Assembly (NCBI GenBank): GCA_965240325.2
Contig: OZ251231.1
Location: 1,612,001-1,676,000 of the forward strand
Reading direction: 5' to 3'
DNA from: Rebecca billardiae RCC1528
Lineage: Eukaryota; Haptophyta
DNA: 64,000 bases
Shown here: positions 10,144 through 20,289 of the stretch, one piece after another
Layout of the letters: each line of letters starts with the position of its first letter
Position numbering within the stretch: position 1 is the first letter of the stretch
Translations under genes and position numbers: made by a program
The notes under the pieces: generated by a model
Database searches by the model: none
Seen by the model: the letters and a program-made list of their open reading frames with translations, nothing else
Told to the model about the DNA's origin: nothing

Positions 10144-11299
10144 AAAAGGTAAAAGGATCAGCAGTGCATTGATTCGTGATCTCAACTGATGCGTGATGAC
10201 ACTCACACTGATCGGGCCTGTGTGACATTGTGTACTGTATCTCGACGACGATGTCACCGATGTGATTGACCGCGGACGAGCGTTCAGGCTGGAGCCGAGC
10301 CCGATGTCGATGAGCCAGTTCAGACTTCAGTATCGGCGCTGCTGCGCTTATTGCCCTTATTTATAATTATTATTATGACCGCGTTCCGCGGTCCTTTTCC
10401 GTAGAACGAACGTAGTTCGGGGCCCGCGGTGGCGGTGCACCCTCCGTCGCACCCTCCGTCGCGATCGAGAGTGGGCCCGCCCAGCCGCGAGCCCGGCGGC
10501 AGCGAGTAGACTCCAGCGGCGCGCCGCCGCCCGCCGCGCGGCCGGGCGGGCCCATCGCAGCCGCCGGCGCGGCGCCGAATGTGTACAGGCGGATGCGACG
10601 AGGCGTGATCGACGCATGAGCGCGACTCCACGTGCACGCCAGGCCACGCGGAGCTGACTGACAGCCAGGGAGCACGGTGCGGGGCCGCGGATCGGCGGAT
10701 TCCGCGTTCGGGCCGCTCAGTGCGGGCCGCCGCTGCTGACCGCTGTCGTCACCGCACGCCGGCAGCGCCAGGATAGATGATTTGCACTGGTCCGAGTAGG
10801 GTTCGACCAGCGCCTGCGCGACGGCCGACAGGCGGGCGCGAGGCGTGATCGACGCATGAGCGCAACTCTTCCTACGTGCACGCCAGGCCACGCGGTGCTG
10901 ACAGCCCGAGGGAGCACGGTGCCGAGGTGCGAGGGCACCAGGCATGGCAAGGGCGGCGCGTGGTGAAGTCGGAGACTCAGAGATCGATCAGTCCGGCATC
11001 AGGCGCCGCTGCCCCCAAGCTTGCGAGAGCCCGAATATAGGGCGGCTGCCTCGGCGCAGGCGCCGGCCCGACGCGCGGCGGCCGCGCAGGCAGTCGACAC
11101 GGGGCGGCGGGGGCGCGCGGAGTGAGCGGGGCACGAACGCGATGTCGCCCGTCAGTCGGGACCCGCCGCAGCCGCGCGCACCAGGCGCCACTCGGCGCGC
11201 GTACCTGCCCATCGCCGTCCTCACCCCGTCCCTCGCGAGTGCGACGAGTCGATCGCTCGTGGCTCGCCCCCTCGTCGTGCCTCGCGCAACTGGCGTGCA
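10144..11299. repeat. Repeat-rich stretch: hairpin repeat C and an 80 bp imperfect direct repeat
   Basis: Hairpin repeat C lies at 10377-10430. Two ~80 bp blocks containing GAGGCGTGATCGACGCATGA start at about 10597 and 10836 and repeat with small indels, both ending GGGAGCACGGTGC. Several overlapping GC-driven frames are present, none with a domain. Confidence 0.55.
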
Positions 11300-11735
11300 A
11301 AACGCGGGGACACGCGGCACGCGCCCCCTCCGGCTTACTATACGGATAGCTGCGGCGGGTATTTTTCAATGTCTCGCACTATTGGAGTTGGTGAGAGTCG
11401 TTCTTGCGGCGGCGAGACCATATTTATTTTACTATGGTCACACATGAACGACTGAGTCTACCCGTAATTACTCACCTTCGCACACTTGGGCGTGGGTTTC
11501 GTTGATTGATTCCTCTGTTCACTATTCAAGACGGCGGACGCGTCCTTTTTCGACGCTAATCCATGTGTAAGGAGGTCTCAAAAAATCGAAACTCGGTCTC
11601 CTCCAGCCCTAAAAATCGCCCCACGTCCCTTTTTTCTTGATCAAAGATCTTTTTGAAACGTGGTTCGGGCCCGCAGTGCGGGCTCCACGCCTCCACCGTC
11701 CACGCTGCGCGCTCCGCCCTGCACCGCGGGCCATA
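11300..11735 (-). repeat. Repeat X, uninterrupted copy (empty target site)
   Basis: This is the reverse complement of the host repeat at the 45-51 kb locus. It matches 45018-45103, then 45690-45811, then 50690-50885, without the LTR retrotransposon and without the 586 bp segment found at that locus. The sequence TTCACTATTCAA near 11525 is the unoccupied version of the retrotransposon insertion site. Confidence 0.85.
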
Positions 11736-11739
11736 AGTA

Positions 11740-13276
11740 GCTTATCCGTGTCTGATCTCGGAATAAGTGATTGAATAACTTCGTGAGTTTTTCCAACTGC
11801 GGCACTGTCGTCAGTGTCACCGCACTGTGACGATTGTGAAGCCTAGCATTGCCATTGAGCCGAACACTGAACGCTTTCAGGGTAGCAGTTCGAGCCCCCC
11901 CCCCCCCCCCCCCCGCTCCGTTACGTCTTGCTTGGCCCCGAGCCGAAGTCAACCAAGCGGACCATGCAGCAGAGTCCCAGGTTCCGACCCCTGATTGATG
12001 ACTTCAACGAGAAATGGCACGACATCCGACCACCTCCCAATAGATTCAGACTCAAATATTTTTACTATGTAATTACCCGTCCCTTACTCAGATTTCAGCA
12101 CAGTCCGGGAGCGTTCTCAGGACACTTGCACATATACGCGAAAACATCACCCGGATTGGGCAATTATTTAATAAAGAAATAGAGTCTACTGAGTCTACTG
12201 AACCTATTGGAGGTGCATGGCTGATGATCGTCCGCATATCAGGCCGTAATATCGTCCAAGGGACCGCCTGGGGTGGTCTATACTCTATGAGCTATTGTAG
12301 ATCACCAGAGGCGGCGATCCCACCGATTGCATGCAGTAGTGTCAAGATAGATCTGTACAGTTAATTAACGCTCCAGTGAGTGAGTCAGTGACCGCGGACT
12401 AGGGACTGCCGGGGGGGGGGGGGGGTCGAACCGAAGCGGGCGGAGCCGTGACTAGCTTAGCTTAGTGATGCTGTCACTCGTCCCATGCCGCCGCCTATTT
12501 ACGGCGCACGCGGTGGCTTCGGAACGGAACGGTCCTTCGGACCGTCGCTGAGATGGCAGAGATCCGGACAGTCCCGCAGAGTGAATCTCAGAAATAAAAG
12601 TTCTCAGTACTGTACTGTAGACTGAGAGAGAGAGACGGCCAGAGATCTATCGTCATAAGAAGAGATTGAGAGAGAGAGAGAGCGAGAGAGCGAGAGAGAG
12701 ATCGAGAGACTAGAGAGGCTCTGGCTTCGGTTGACCCCTGCCAGAGACGGGCACTGTGAGCTCCTTCACAGTGTCCATGACTCAGTCACAATTGTGAAAA
12801 CTGCACAGGAGAACCTCAATGGATGCCTAGATGATGACTTCAGAGCGATACTATTGGGCCAACAAGCACGGCTTCCTCTATAGTTCAGACTCTATGATTT
12901 TACTATGTATTGACCCATTTCAGACTCTGGTCAGAACCCGGTCCGGGAGCGATCCGGATGCACCCGTAGCTATTGGAAATGTGTCACCGGGCCGGGTAAA
13001 TAGCTATGAAAATATAGAGTCTGAAGTAGTCACAAACTGAGTTTCACACCCTGGGCACTTATTGGCTATCCATAGCAACCCTACTTGGGGCCCTGTGGGA
13101 CACTTCGGGCGTTCATTCGGCGGCGCAGGAATGCGAAGATCATTTTCGGTACGCCCGGTTTCTATGACCGGACTGGAGTGGCAACGGCCTCGGGGTCAAC
13201 CCGGGAGCCAGAGCCGAGTGACACAGTATTAGAGCTAGAGAGTTGTTCGTAATTGAATGACGATGCTCTTGAGCAG
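11740..13276. other. Non-coding first part of duplication copy 1, with homopolymers and GA microsatellite
   Basis: A C-tract of about 18 lies near 11896-11914, a G-tract near 12411-12425, and a (GA)-rich microsatellite at about 12624-12712. From 11940 onward the sequence pairs with 18787-20289 of copy 2. No gene supported. Confidence 0.6.
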
Positions 13277-14559
13277 TCATAGCATCTGCTGCCGCTCCCG
13301 CAGCGGCTGCAGCTTCTTCTGCGACGCGTCACCTTCACCTTCCCGTTCGGATACTTCGGAGCCGACCCCCTCGGAGCCGCCCCAGAGGCAGAGGTTCTGC
13401 GCGCCCGTCTCCAACTGCGAGGCCAGGCCCACCTCCCAGATCTCATCTGCCCACTTATCGGCGTGCACCATGGTGGCCCGGGTCTGGCCCTCAGGCGTGC
13501 CAACCTCCAGCCCCGATGCGGCACCGGCAGCGCTCTCCTCCTCGGCGGAAGCTGCGTCGCGCTCGCGGCGCGCCATACAAATGGACACGAGCGCAAGCGC
13601 CGAGAGGATGAGCACCGCCCCGAGGGCAGAGGCGGGAGAGAGCCCATCGCCGCGCGCGATCTGCCAGAAGAAGCCGAAGATGACCTCGGAGGAGCGGAAG
13701 AGCGTGCTCGTCACCGGCTTCTCGCGCTGGAAGCCGTAGATGAAGAACAGCATCGAGAGCACACCGAGTGCCGCGGCGAGCATACTCAGCCAGAGCACGC
13801 TGCCGCCAAGGGTGCGCAGACGCTGCCCCGGCACCAGCATGGCGCCCACTGGGCTGATGAAGCACGAAAGCAGAGTCCCGCTTGAGAGCATCAGCGCAAT
13901 GCTGGTCTGATATCGCGTGTACAGCGCGCGGATCAGCACAGAGGATGAGCCTACAATCATCGCAAAGCCCACGCCAAACAGCACGCCGAAGAGCCGGCGC
14001 ACGTGCTTGTCGCCGTGCGCGGGCTCCACGACTTCCACGGGTCGGAACGGGGCAGGAAGCATGTGCATGAGTGGTCCTGGCTGCGCGATCAGCGCGACTC
14101 CAGCAAAAGAAAGGGCCGCGCCGATCATCTCGTCAGCGTGCCACGGCAAACCCAGGAGCAGCGCGCTCAGAATGACTGCGAAGACAGGAGCGAGTTGCTG
14201 GATGGTGATGGCGTCGCCGAGTGGAAGGAGGGCGTACGAGGTGAACTCGAGTGCAAACCCCACGAACGTCATCACCGAACGGAGCGTGAGCAGCTTGAGC
14301 TGCGGCCGTTGCAGCGAGCGCAGCTCGTAGATCGTCGTGGCAAGCCCTGTGCGCGACATCAGTGCAGCGCCGACGGCCGTTTGGAGGATGGCGCGCACCA
14401 TGACGAGCTCGAGCGTGCTTGGGCCGTTCTCGAGCCGGATCATCGCCTGGACGAGCAGCGCGCTCAGCGAGAAGCCGAGGCTCGCGACCACGATCGCCGA
14501 GATGGGTCCCGCCCTGCTACAGATAGGCATGCCGCCGAGCACCATGACGCGCTGATGAA
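11940..14559. repeat. Segmental duplication, copy 1
   Basis: A 2.62 kb unit beginning GAGCCGAAGTCAACC and ending TGATGAA, 14 bp before the transporter start codon on its upstream side. Copy 2 (18787-23637) is colinear but has two insertions. Coding parts are almost identical; the non-coding part differs by small indels. Confidence 0.9.
13277..14545 (-). CDS. EamA/drug-metabolite transporter family protein, copy 1
   Basis: 422 residues from the ATG at 14545 (MVLGGMPICSRAG). Ten hydrophobic segments in two five-helix halves fit the EamA (DMT) fold. The second helix pair carries LEFTSYALLPLGDAITIQQLAPVF, the typical 'A-x-x-P-LGDA-x-x-x-x-xxP-VF' region of EamA repeat 1. The cytosolic tail of about 90 residues is acidic and Ala/Glu-rich. 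EamA proteins of this type export or exchange small metabolites or nucleotide sugars; the substrate cannot be told. The 318 bp upstream are shared with the divergent glutamine synthetase-like gene. The paralogue at 22355-23623 differs at about eight residues. Frames running further 5' are not conserved between the copies, so this ATG is preferred. Confidence 0.85.
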   Translation of the reverse strand: MVLGGMPICSRAGPISAIVVASLGFSLSALLVQAMIRLENGPSTLELVMVRAILQTAVGAALMSRTGLATTIYELRSLQRPQLKLLTLRSVMTFVGFALEFTSYALLPLGDAITIQQLAPVFAVILSALLLGLPWHADEMIGAALSFAGVALIAQPGPLMHMLPAPFRPVEVVEPAHGDKHVRRLFGVLFGVGFAMIVGSSSVLIRALYTRYQTSIALMLSSGTLLSCFISPVGAMLVPGQRLRTLGGSVLWLSMLAAALGVLSMLFFIYGFQREKPVTSTLFRSSEVIFGFFWQIARGDGLSPASALGAVLILSALALVSICMARRERDAASAEEESAAGAASGLEVGTPEGQTRATMVHADKWADEIWEVGLASQLETGAQNLCLWGGSEGVGSEVSEREGEGDASQKKLQPLRERQQML

Positions 14560-14863
14560 AACGACGTGGCATGCAAGAGCGATTGGATGAGATCCTGCGA
14601 TCCTGTATTTATCCGCGCCGCCGCTGCCGCCGGCGGGATTGAAGCAACTTGATTGAAGTACAGTACCCTGGCCAGCCCCCAACCAAGCCCCAACCAACCA
14701 GGCGCGTGCTCCCGCACCGGTCGTGCATGGGTCGTAAGAAATATCTCGAATTGTTGTATATTCGTATTATCTGGTCCTATCACAGCCAATCTTGAACCAA
14801 ATGAGAATTTCTCAAAACGGCCCGCCATTCTCAAAAGTAAAGACGAGGTGAGATCTGGGCGTG
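14546..14863. promoter_or_regulatory. Divergent intergenic space between transporter and glutamine synthetase-like gene
   Basis: 318 bp between two outward-facing start codons. It contains a 26 bp block, ATGAGATCCTGCGATCCTGT plus ATTTAT (about 14587-14612), that is exactly repeated upstream of the glutamate-cysteine ligase gene at 25213. It also holds a partial copy of repeat D (about 14665-14700). Confidence 0.5.
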
Positions 14864-16204
14864 ATGCCGCCCGCGAACGCGAAGGAGAATGGCCTGCAGC
14901 TGGCGAAGATCGCCGAGGAGCGGGGTATCCAAGCATTCCTGGTGTCTTACCTCGACCTCTTCGGCGTGCAGCGCGCCAAGCTCGTGCCGGCGTCCGCGAT
15001 CGCGAGCGTCGCCAAAAACGGCGCGGGGTTTGCCGGCTTTGCCGCGTACTTTGACTCGACGCCTGCGCACGCCGACCTGCTCGCCTTCCCAGACCCCACC
15101 TCTCTGATTCGCCTCCCGTGGAAGCCCGAGGTGGGCTGGCTCGCCTCCGACCTCTGGATCGACGACAAGCCGTACGCGCAGTGCCCGCGACGCGCGCTGC
15201 GGCTGCAGCTCGAGGCGGCGCGCGCGGCCGGCTTCTCGTCGTTCAAGACGGGCGTGGAGGTGGAGTTCATGCTGCTCGAGCCCTCGGGCGCGATCGACGC
15301 GCGCGACGACGCGAAGAAGCCGTGCTACGAGATCGGCGCCTTCATGCGCCGGTACGACGTGCTCAAGCAGCTGCTGGACTACTGCGAGCAGCTCGGCTGG
15401 GGGCCGTACCAGTGCGACCACGAGGGCGCGAACGGTCAGTTCGAGCTCAACTTCGATTACGCCGACGCGCTCGTGACCGCCGACCGCATCGCGTTCCACA
15501 AGCTGATGGTGCGCTCCGTCGCCGAGCAGCACGGCCTGCGCGCGACCTTCATGCCCAAGCTGTTCGCGGACAAGACTGGCAACGGCGCGCACGTGCACTT
15601 CACGCTGCACGCGAGCGCGGGCGACAAGGAGCGCAACGTGTTTGCCGCGCGGGAGGGCGAGGAGGGCGACGAGTACGGGCTCTCGACCACGGCGCGCCAC
15701 TTCCTCGGCGGCGTGCTCGAGCACGTCACCGGCCTCTCCGCCATCGCCAACCCGACCGTCAACTCGTACAAGCGCCTGTGCGCGGCCGCGTCAGACTCGG
15801 GTGCGACCTGGGCGCCGACCGTCGCCTCGCACGGCGGCAACGACCGGACACACGTGATCCGGGTGCCCGACGCGCCGCGGTACGAGCTGCGCCTTGCCGA
15901 CATGGCGTCGCACCCGTACCTGCTGCCCGCCGCCCTGCTCGCCGCGGGGCTCGACGGCCTGGCGCGCAAGCTCGAGCCGCCGCCGCGCGCCAAGGTGGCT
16001 GCGTGGGCGCTGGACCCGGCCGAGGCGAAGGCGCTGCCGTCCAACCTGCTCGACGCGTTGCGCGCGTTCGAGGCGGACGAGGTGCTGCGGCAGAAGGTGG
16101 GCGTGGAGATGTGCGCCGCGCTGCACAAGCTGCGCATGAAGCAGTGGCGCGAGTACACGATGCACCTCACGGCCTGGGAGCTGGAGACCGGCCTCGACAT
16201 CTGA
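14864..16204 (+). CDS. Glutamine synthetase superfamily, GlnT / gamma-glutamylmethylamide synthetase-like
   Basis: An intronless 446-residue frame from ATG 14864. Class signatures run in order: glutamate/metal-binding KTGVEVEFMLLE near residue 128, NGQFELNFDYADALVTADR near 189, FMPKLFADKTGNGAHVHF near 228, NPTVNSYKRL near 294, NDRTHVIRVP near 325, and YELRLADMASHPYLLPAA near 342. The opening FLVSYLDLFGVQRAKLVPAS and GWLASDLW are those of bacterial glutamate-methylamine ligase/type III GlnT-like proteins, not of the usual eukaryotic GSII or GSIII. The expected reaction is ATP-dependent ligation of ammonia or an alkylamine to glutamate. No clear transit peptide is seen. A single-exon bacterial-type enzyme suggests acquisition from bacteria, but its codon use matches the neighbours. 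True glutamine synthetase activity cannot be excluded. Confidence 0.88.
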   Translation: MPPANAKENGLQLAKIAEERGIQAFLVSYLDLFGVQRAKLVPASAIASVAKNGAGFAGFAAYFDSTPAHADLLAFPDPTSLIRLPWKPEVGWLASDLWIDDKPYAQCPRRALRLQLEAARAAGFSSFKTGVEVEFMLLEPSGAIDARDDAKKPCYEIGAFMRRYDVLKQLLDYCEQLGWGPYQCDHEGANGQFELNFDYADALVTADRIAFHKLMVRSVAEQHGLRATFMPKLFADKTGNGAHVHFTLHASAGDKERNVFAAREGEEGDEYGLSTTARHFLGGVLEHVTGLSAIANPTVNSYKRLCAAASDSGATWAPTVASHGGNDRTHVIRVPDAPRYELRLADMASHPYLLPAALLAAGLDGLARKLEPPPRAKVAAWALDPAEAKALPSNLLDALRAFEADEVLRQKVGVEMCAALHKLRMKQWREYTMHLTAWELETGLDI

Positions 16205-16682
16205 GCGCCCGGCCAGCTCGGTGCACCTCGAGTGCACTGCGCGTGCGCGTGCGCACCGAGCCGCTCTGCCCGGCACTGCCTGAACAGTCGGCCCGCACAG
16301 CGCCGTCGTGCATGCCTGCCGCCTGGCTGCGCACGGACGCGGCGTGTCCGGGTGCGCCCCGCTGGCCGCGGCTCGTCCCAGCTCTCTCCCCGTCTCACGC
16401 GGATTCCCGCCGATCGTTAGAGCAGCGGCCTTGCTGAGTCGAGTGCGTCTCACGACTACGAGTCGACGATGCGGTCCTCGGGAGGTTGTGGAGCCCGCTT
16501 CACCATGCATAAATGACGGTGGCGACTACATACCTGACAGTGATATTAGATTCTAGCAATGGTTCTGGAAGGCTCTCAGGCTGTGAGTAGCAATAATCGG
16601 TGCAGTAGGGTTGACGACCGTTCATGAGCCCTGTGGTACTCGTAGCCCGTGTCCGAGTGACGGCGAATTCTACTTGAGTACT
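16205..16682. other. Intergenic stretch, nothing recognised
   Basis: Only short, overlapping GC-driven frames. Confidence 0.5.
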
Positions 16683-18240
16683 CATGGCCATCACCGATGC
16701 ATTGGTGCAGATAGACCCCACCGCCAACCTGCTGGTGTGCACTGACCTGCAGGAAATGGTAAAGGCCGCCGAAATCTGGCAAAACGACCCCTGGGACCGA
16801 CGGCTGCGGCACGGGGGCACCACGCGTACGCCCCATACATCGCCAGGGTCATGAGCCTGGTGGGCTGGCGCCGCTTGAGGCATGGCAGCACCACTTCATT
16901 TGAGCATGTCAAGGCGCACTCTGCTGACGATGCGGCTGCGCGACACCTCAGCCTCACGCACACTCAGGGGCCACCAGCACTGCACTGTCAGCCAACACAG
17001 TGTGGCAGCTTTGCGCCAAGCAGGGATGAACCCCAAAACCCTGCTCAACGCATGCAGCGATGCGGGGGCCAAGCTCTGCTGCTCTGACCCCACAACCCCC
17101 TGTGTGACTCACAAGAGAGGTGGCCACCCAAGTGCTGGTTCCCATGCGCTGGTACAGCTGGCCGACGGAGAGCCAGTGGCAGGCCGAATCAAGCCCCTTG
17201 TGTATGACAGTGTGCTGTCCGACAAAGGGCAACCCACCTGCAAGCCACCAAGTCCAGCTGTGACTTGGTGGGTGAATGGACTGGTGTGTCACTGCCAGAG
17301 GCCTCCACTGGCGTACTACGGACCTGGCAGGCCAGCAGCACTGTGCCTGCCTACTACATACTCCACCACGGATATGAGTTCCTGCAGCCGGCTGCCCTGC
17401 CGCTGCGAGACCCGACGTTGTTCTCTGTGCGATTCCAGTCGGGGGCGGCATTTAGCGATGCCTGCCCCCTCTGCGATCATGCTCCACTGCTACATCCAGC
17501 GCCAGATACTGAGCACCACCAGACCCACCTCTTCTCTGAGTGCCCTGAGGTCGATGCCTACCGAATGGCTGCTGCCAGAAGCATATCGCATGTAATTGAG
17601 CCCTTCATGCAGGGACAGGCTGCAGCATGGAACTTGGCACGACACGTGTGCTCTGGGGCTGCCCTCATGGGCAGGGTGCCCAGCACACTGAAGACCACTG
17701 TGGGGGGCAACGTGCATCTCGGCAGGACCATGCACGTGGCCTTACTGAAGGCAGGGCTAGGCATCATGCAGGCCCGCAAGGACGTGGACTCCCAGCTGTC
17801 AAAGGCAAGGCGTCTCCTTCGACATGCCAGGGACTTTCGGCCGCCGCCTGGGCACGGCCAGGGGGGGCAGCCCCCGCCCCCACAGGCACAGGCAGGCACA
17901 GGAGGGGCGATTGCCATGAATAATCAGTTACAAGGGCCGCCTGTCATCCAGCAGCACCCCCTTGCCCAGGCTGGCCAGGGCTGGCAGGCAGGCGCGGGGC
18001 AGGCCAACCTGCACCAGCCCATCAGCGCGAGGTCACCACGTGCGCCCCCAGCTACTCTTGCGGGCATGGCCTCTACAGCGTGCTCGCACCCTCCCTATGG
18101 TGATTGCGTGGCCTCTGCAGCCTGCCACACCTCTTGTGGCATGGCCGCTCCAATATGCCACCCCGCTGGCTCGCCGCGATGTGCGTCCGTCGGACAATGT
18201 GTTGTCTGTGTTGACACATGGGGGCCCTGAGATTGAGGCA
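16683..18240 (+). pseudogene. Decayed non-LTR (LINE-type) retrotransposon, 3' end of the polymerase ORF
   Basis: The fragments read in order but in different frames. An RNase H-like part (16683-16930) has LLVCTDLQEMVKAAEIW and then, after a frameshift, TSFEHVKAHSADD. A downstream zinc-binding part (about 17464-17545) has CPLC...HLFSECPEV, the C-C-H-C pattern that follows reverse transcriptase/RNase H in many LINEs. Frames at 17265-18230 continue to a Pro/Gln/Gly-rich tail. No reverse transcriptase catalytic motif remains, and stops and frameshifts are present. A C-tract of about 27 lies at 18401-18427. It is transcribed toward the duplication copy 2 and ends before 18787. I regard it as a 5'-truncated dead copy. 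Confidence 0.6.
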
Positions 18241-18879
18241 GACCCGGCTGCTGGCAGTCACACTGGTAACGGAGCTCACAACTGCCTTGCACAGTCAGAC
18301 ACTGGACAGCAGGCCACACAGCCACCTGCTGGCTCTGCCCGAGGCCACTGGCAGCCCCCAGGCACAGGCTGCCTCCTCCTAGTCAAGCTCAGCAAGACAG
18401 CCCCCCCCCCCCCCCCCCCCCCCCCCCAAACGACACTGCCCACCCCGCCGCAGGCAAATGTGCCTATCCTAGCACCAACTGGCAGGCAGGCTCAGCCTGC
18501 GCAGAGGAGCACGCTGACGCTACCCCCTGCAAAGAGCAGCAGGAAGAGGCGCGCAAACGACACCTCCCCAGGCGTACTTAGCCATCGCCACCACTCTGCT
18601 TGCGTCCTACAGCAGCCCATGCCCTGACTTGATGCCCGATGTCACACACATGTCTGACATGACCCCCTCTGCCTCCATAGCCGCACGAGTGAAATACAGG
18701 CGCCTCGCGGCCAGGGACAGTGGCCCAGACCCCTGCGGCCTGCCTAGCTACTGGGCTCGCTGACAGTCCCCTCCGCCCTTGAGACGGAGCCGAAGTCAAC
18801 CAAGCGGACCATGCAGCAGAGTCCCAGGTTCCGACCCCCGATTCGGATGACTTCAACGAGAAATGGCACGACATCCGAC

Positions 18880-19148
18880 CAAGGGGCTTACAAAATACCA
18901 CTGGGGGCGAAAGCGCCAGCGCGGAGCCCCGTCGCGACCCCGGCTCCTCAAACGGAAAGTGTCCGGTAGCTCTTATGAAAAAAAGACCGGAATGCCTTGA
19001 AAGAATACGAGATGTGTCGACAGATTACCCGCTTTCCCGGATTCAAACTTCTCGCACAGTGTTTTCCACTCACCGGACACATTCCGTTTGAGGAGCCGGG
19101 GTGGCGACGACTGTGTTTCGCCCCCAGTGGTATTTTGTAAGCCCCTTG
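18880..19148. mobile_element. 269 bp MITE with 33 bp terminal inverted repeats
   Basis: The ends are CAAGGGGCTTACAAAATACC... and its reverse complement. Internal sequence is also largely palindromic (blocks GGCTCCTCAAACGG and CCGTTTGAGGAGCC). The flank ATCCGAC(CA) is duplicated on both sides and present once in duplication copy 1, so the element inserted after the segmental duplication. The 7-9 bp target duplication and CAAGGGG ends fit a hAT-type MITE best. Confidence 0.85.
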
Positions 19149-20289
19149 ATCCGACCACCCCCCAATAGGTTCAGACTCAAATATTTTTATTACTATGTAA
19201 TTACCCGTCCCTTACTCAGATTTCAGCACAGTCCGGGAGCGTTCTGGACACTTGTATATATACGCGAAAACATCACCCGGATTGGGCAATTATTTAAAGA
19301 AATAGAGTCTACTGAACCTATTGGAGGTGCATGGCTGATGATCGTCCGCATCTCAGTCAGGCCGTAATATCGTCCAAGGGACCGTCTGGGGTGGTCTATG
19401 AGCTATTGTATCATAGATCATCAGAGGCGGCGATCCCACCGATTGCATGCAGTAGTGTCAAGATAGATCTGTACAGTTAATTAACGCTCCAGTGAGTGAG
19501 TCAGTGACCGCGGACAGGGACTGTCGGGGGGGGGGGGGGGGGATCGAACCGAAGCGGGCGGAGCCGTGACTAGCTTAGCTTAGTGATGCAAAGGTCACTC
19601 GTCCCATGCCGCCGCCTATTTACGGCGCACGGTGGCTTCGGAACGGAACGGTCCTTCGGACCGTCGCTGAGATGGCAGAGATCCGGACAGTCCCGCAGAG
19701 TGAATCTCAGAAATAAACTCAGTACTGTACTGTAGACTGAGAGAGAGAGACGGCCAGAGATCTATCGTCATAAGAAGAGATAGACGGAGAGAGAGAGAGC
19801 GAGAGAGCGAGAGAGAGAGATCGAGAGACAGAGGCTCTGGCTTCGGTTGACCCCTGCCAGACGGATGGGCACTGTGAGCTCCTTCATGTCCATGACTCAG
19901 TCACTTGACACTTGTGAAAACTGTTAACTGCACAGGAGGACCTCAATGGATGCCTAGATGATGACTTCAGAGCGATATTGGGCCAACAAGCACGGCTTCC
20001 TCTATAGTTCAGACTCTATGATTTTACTATGTATTGACCCATTACAGACTCTGGTCAGAACCCGGTCCGGGAGCGATCCCGCGGATCCGGATGCACCCGT
20101 AGCTATTGGAAACGTGTCACCGGACCGGGTAAATCTAGCTATGAAAATATAGAGTCTGAAGTAGTCACAAACTGAGTTGGCACACTCCCTGGGCACTTAT
20201 TGGCTATCCATCTAGCAACCGCCTACTTGGGGCCCTGTGGGACACTTCGGGCGTTCATTCGGCGGCAGGAATGCGAAGATCATTTTCGG

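Noticed and set aside
10373-10945. A 190-codon minus-strand frame with repeated HASITPR segments
   Set aside because: The repeat is the translation of the 80 bp DNA direct repeat; no domain and no codon evidence.
15118-16437. A 439-codon frame overlapping the GlnT-like gene, plus long antisense frames there and under most genes
   Set aside because: Arg/Ala-rich translations without domains; they arise because third codon positions are almost all G or C. The frame with intact family motifs was kept.
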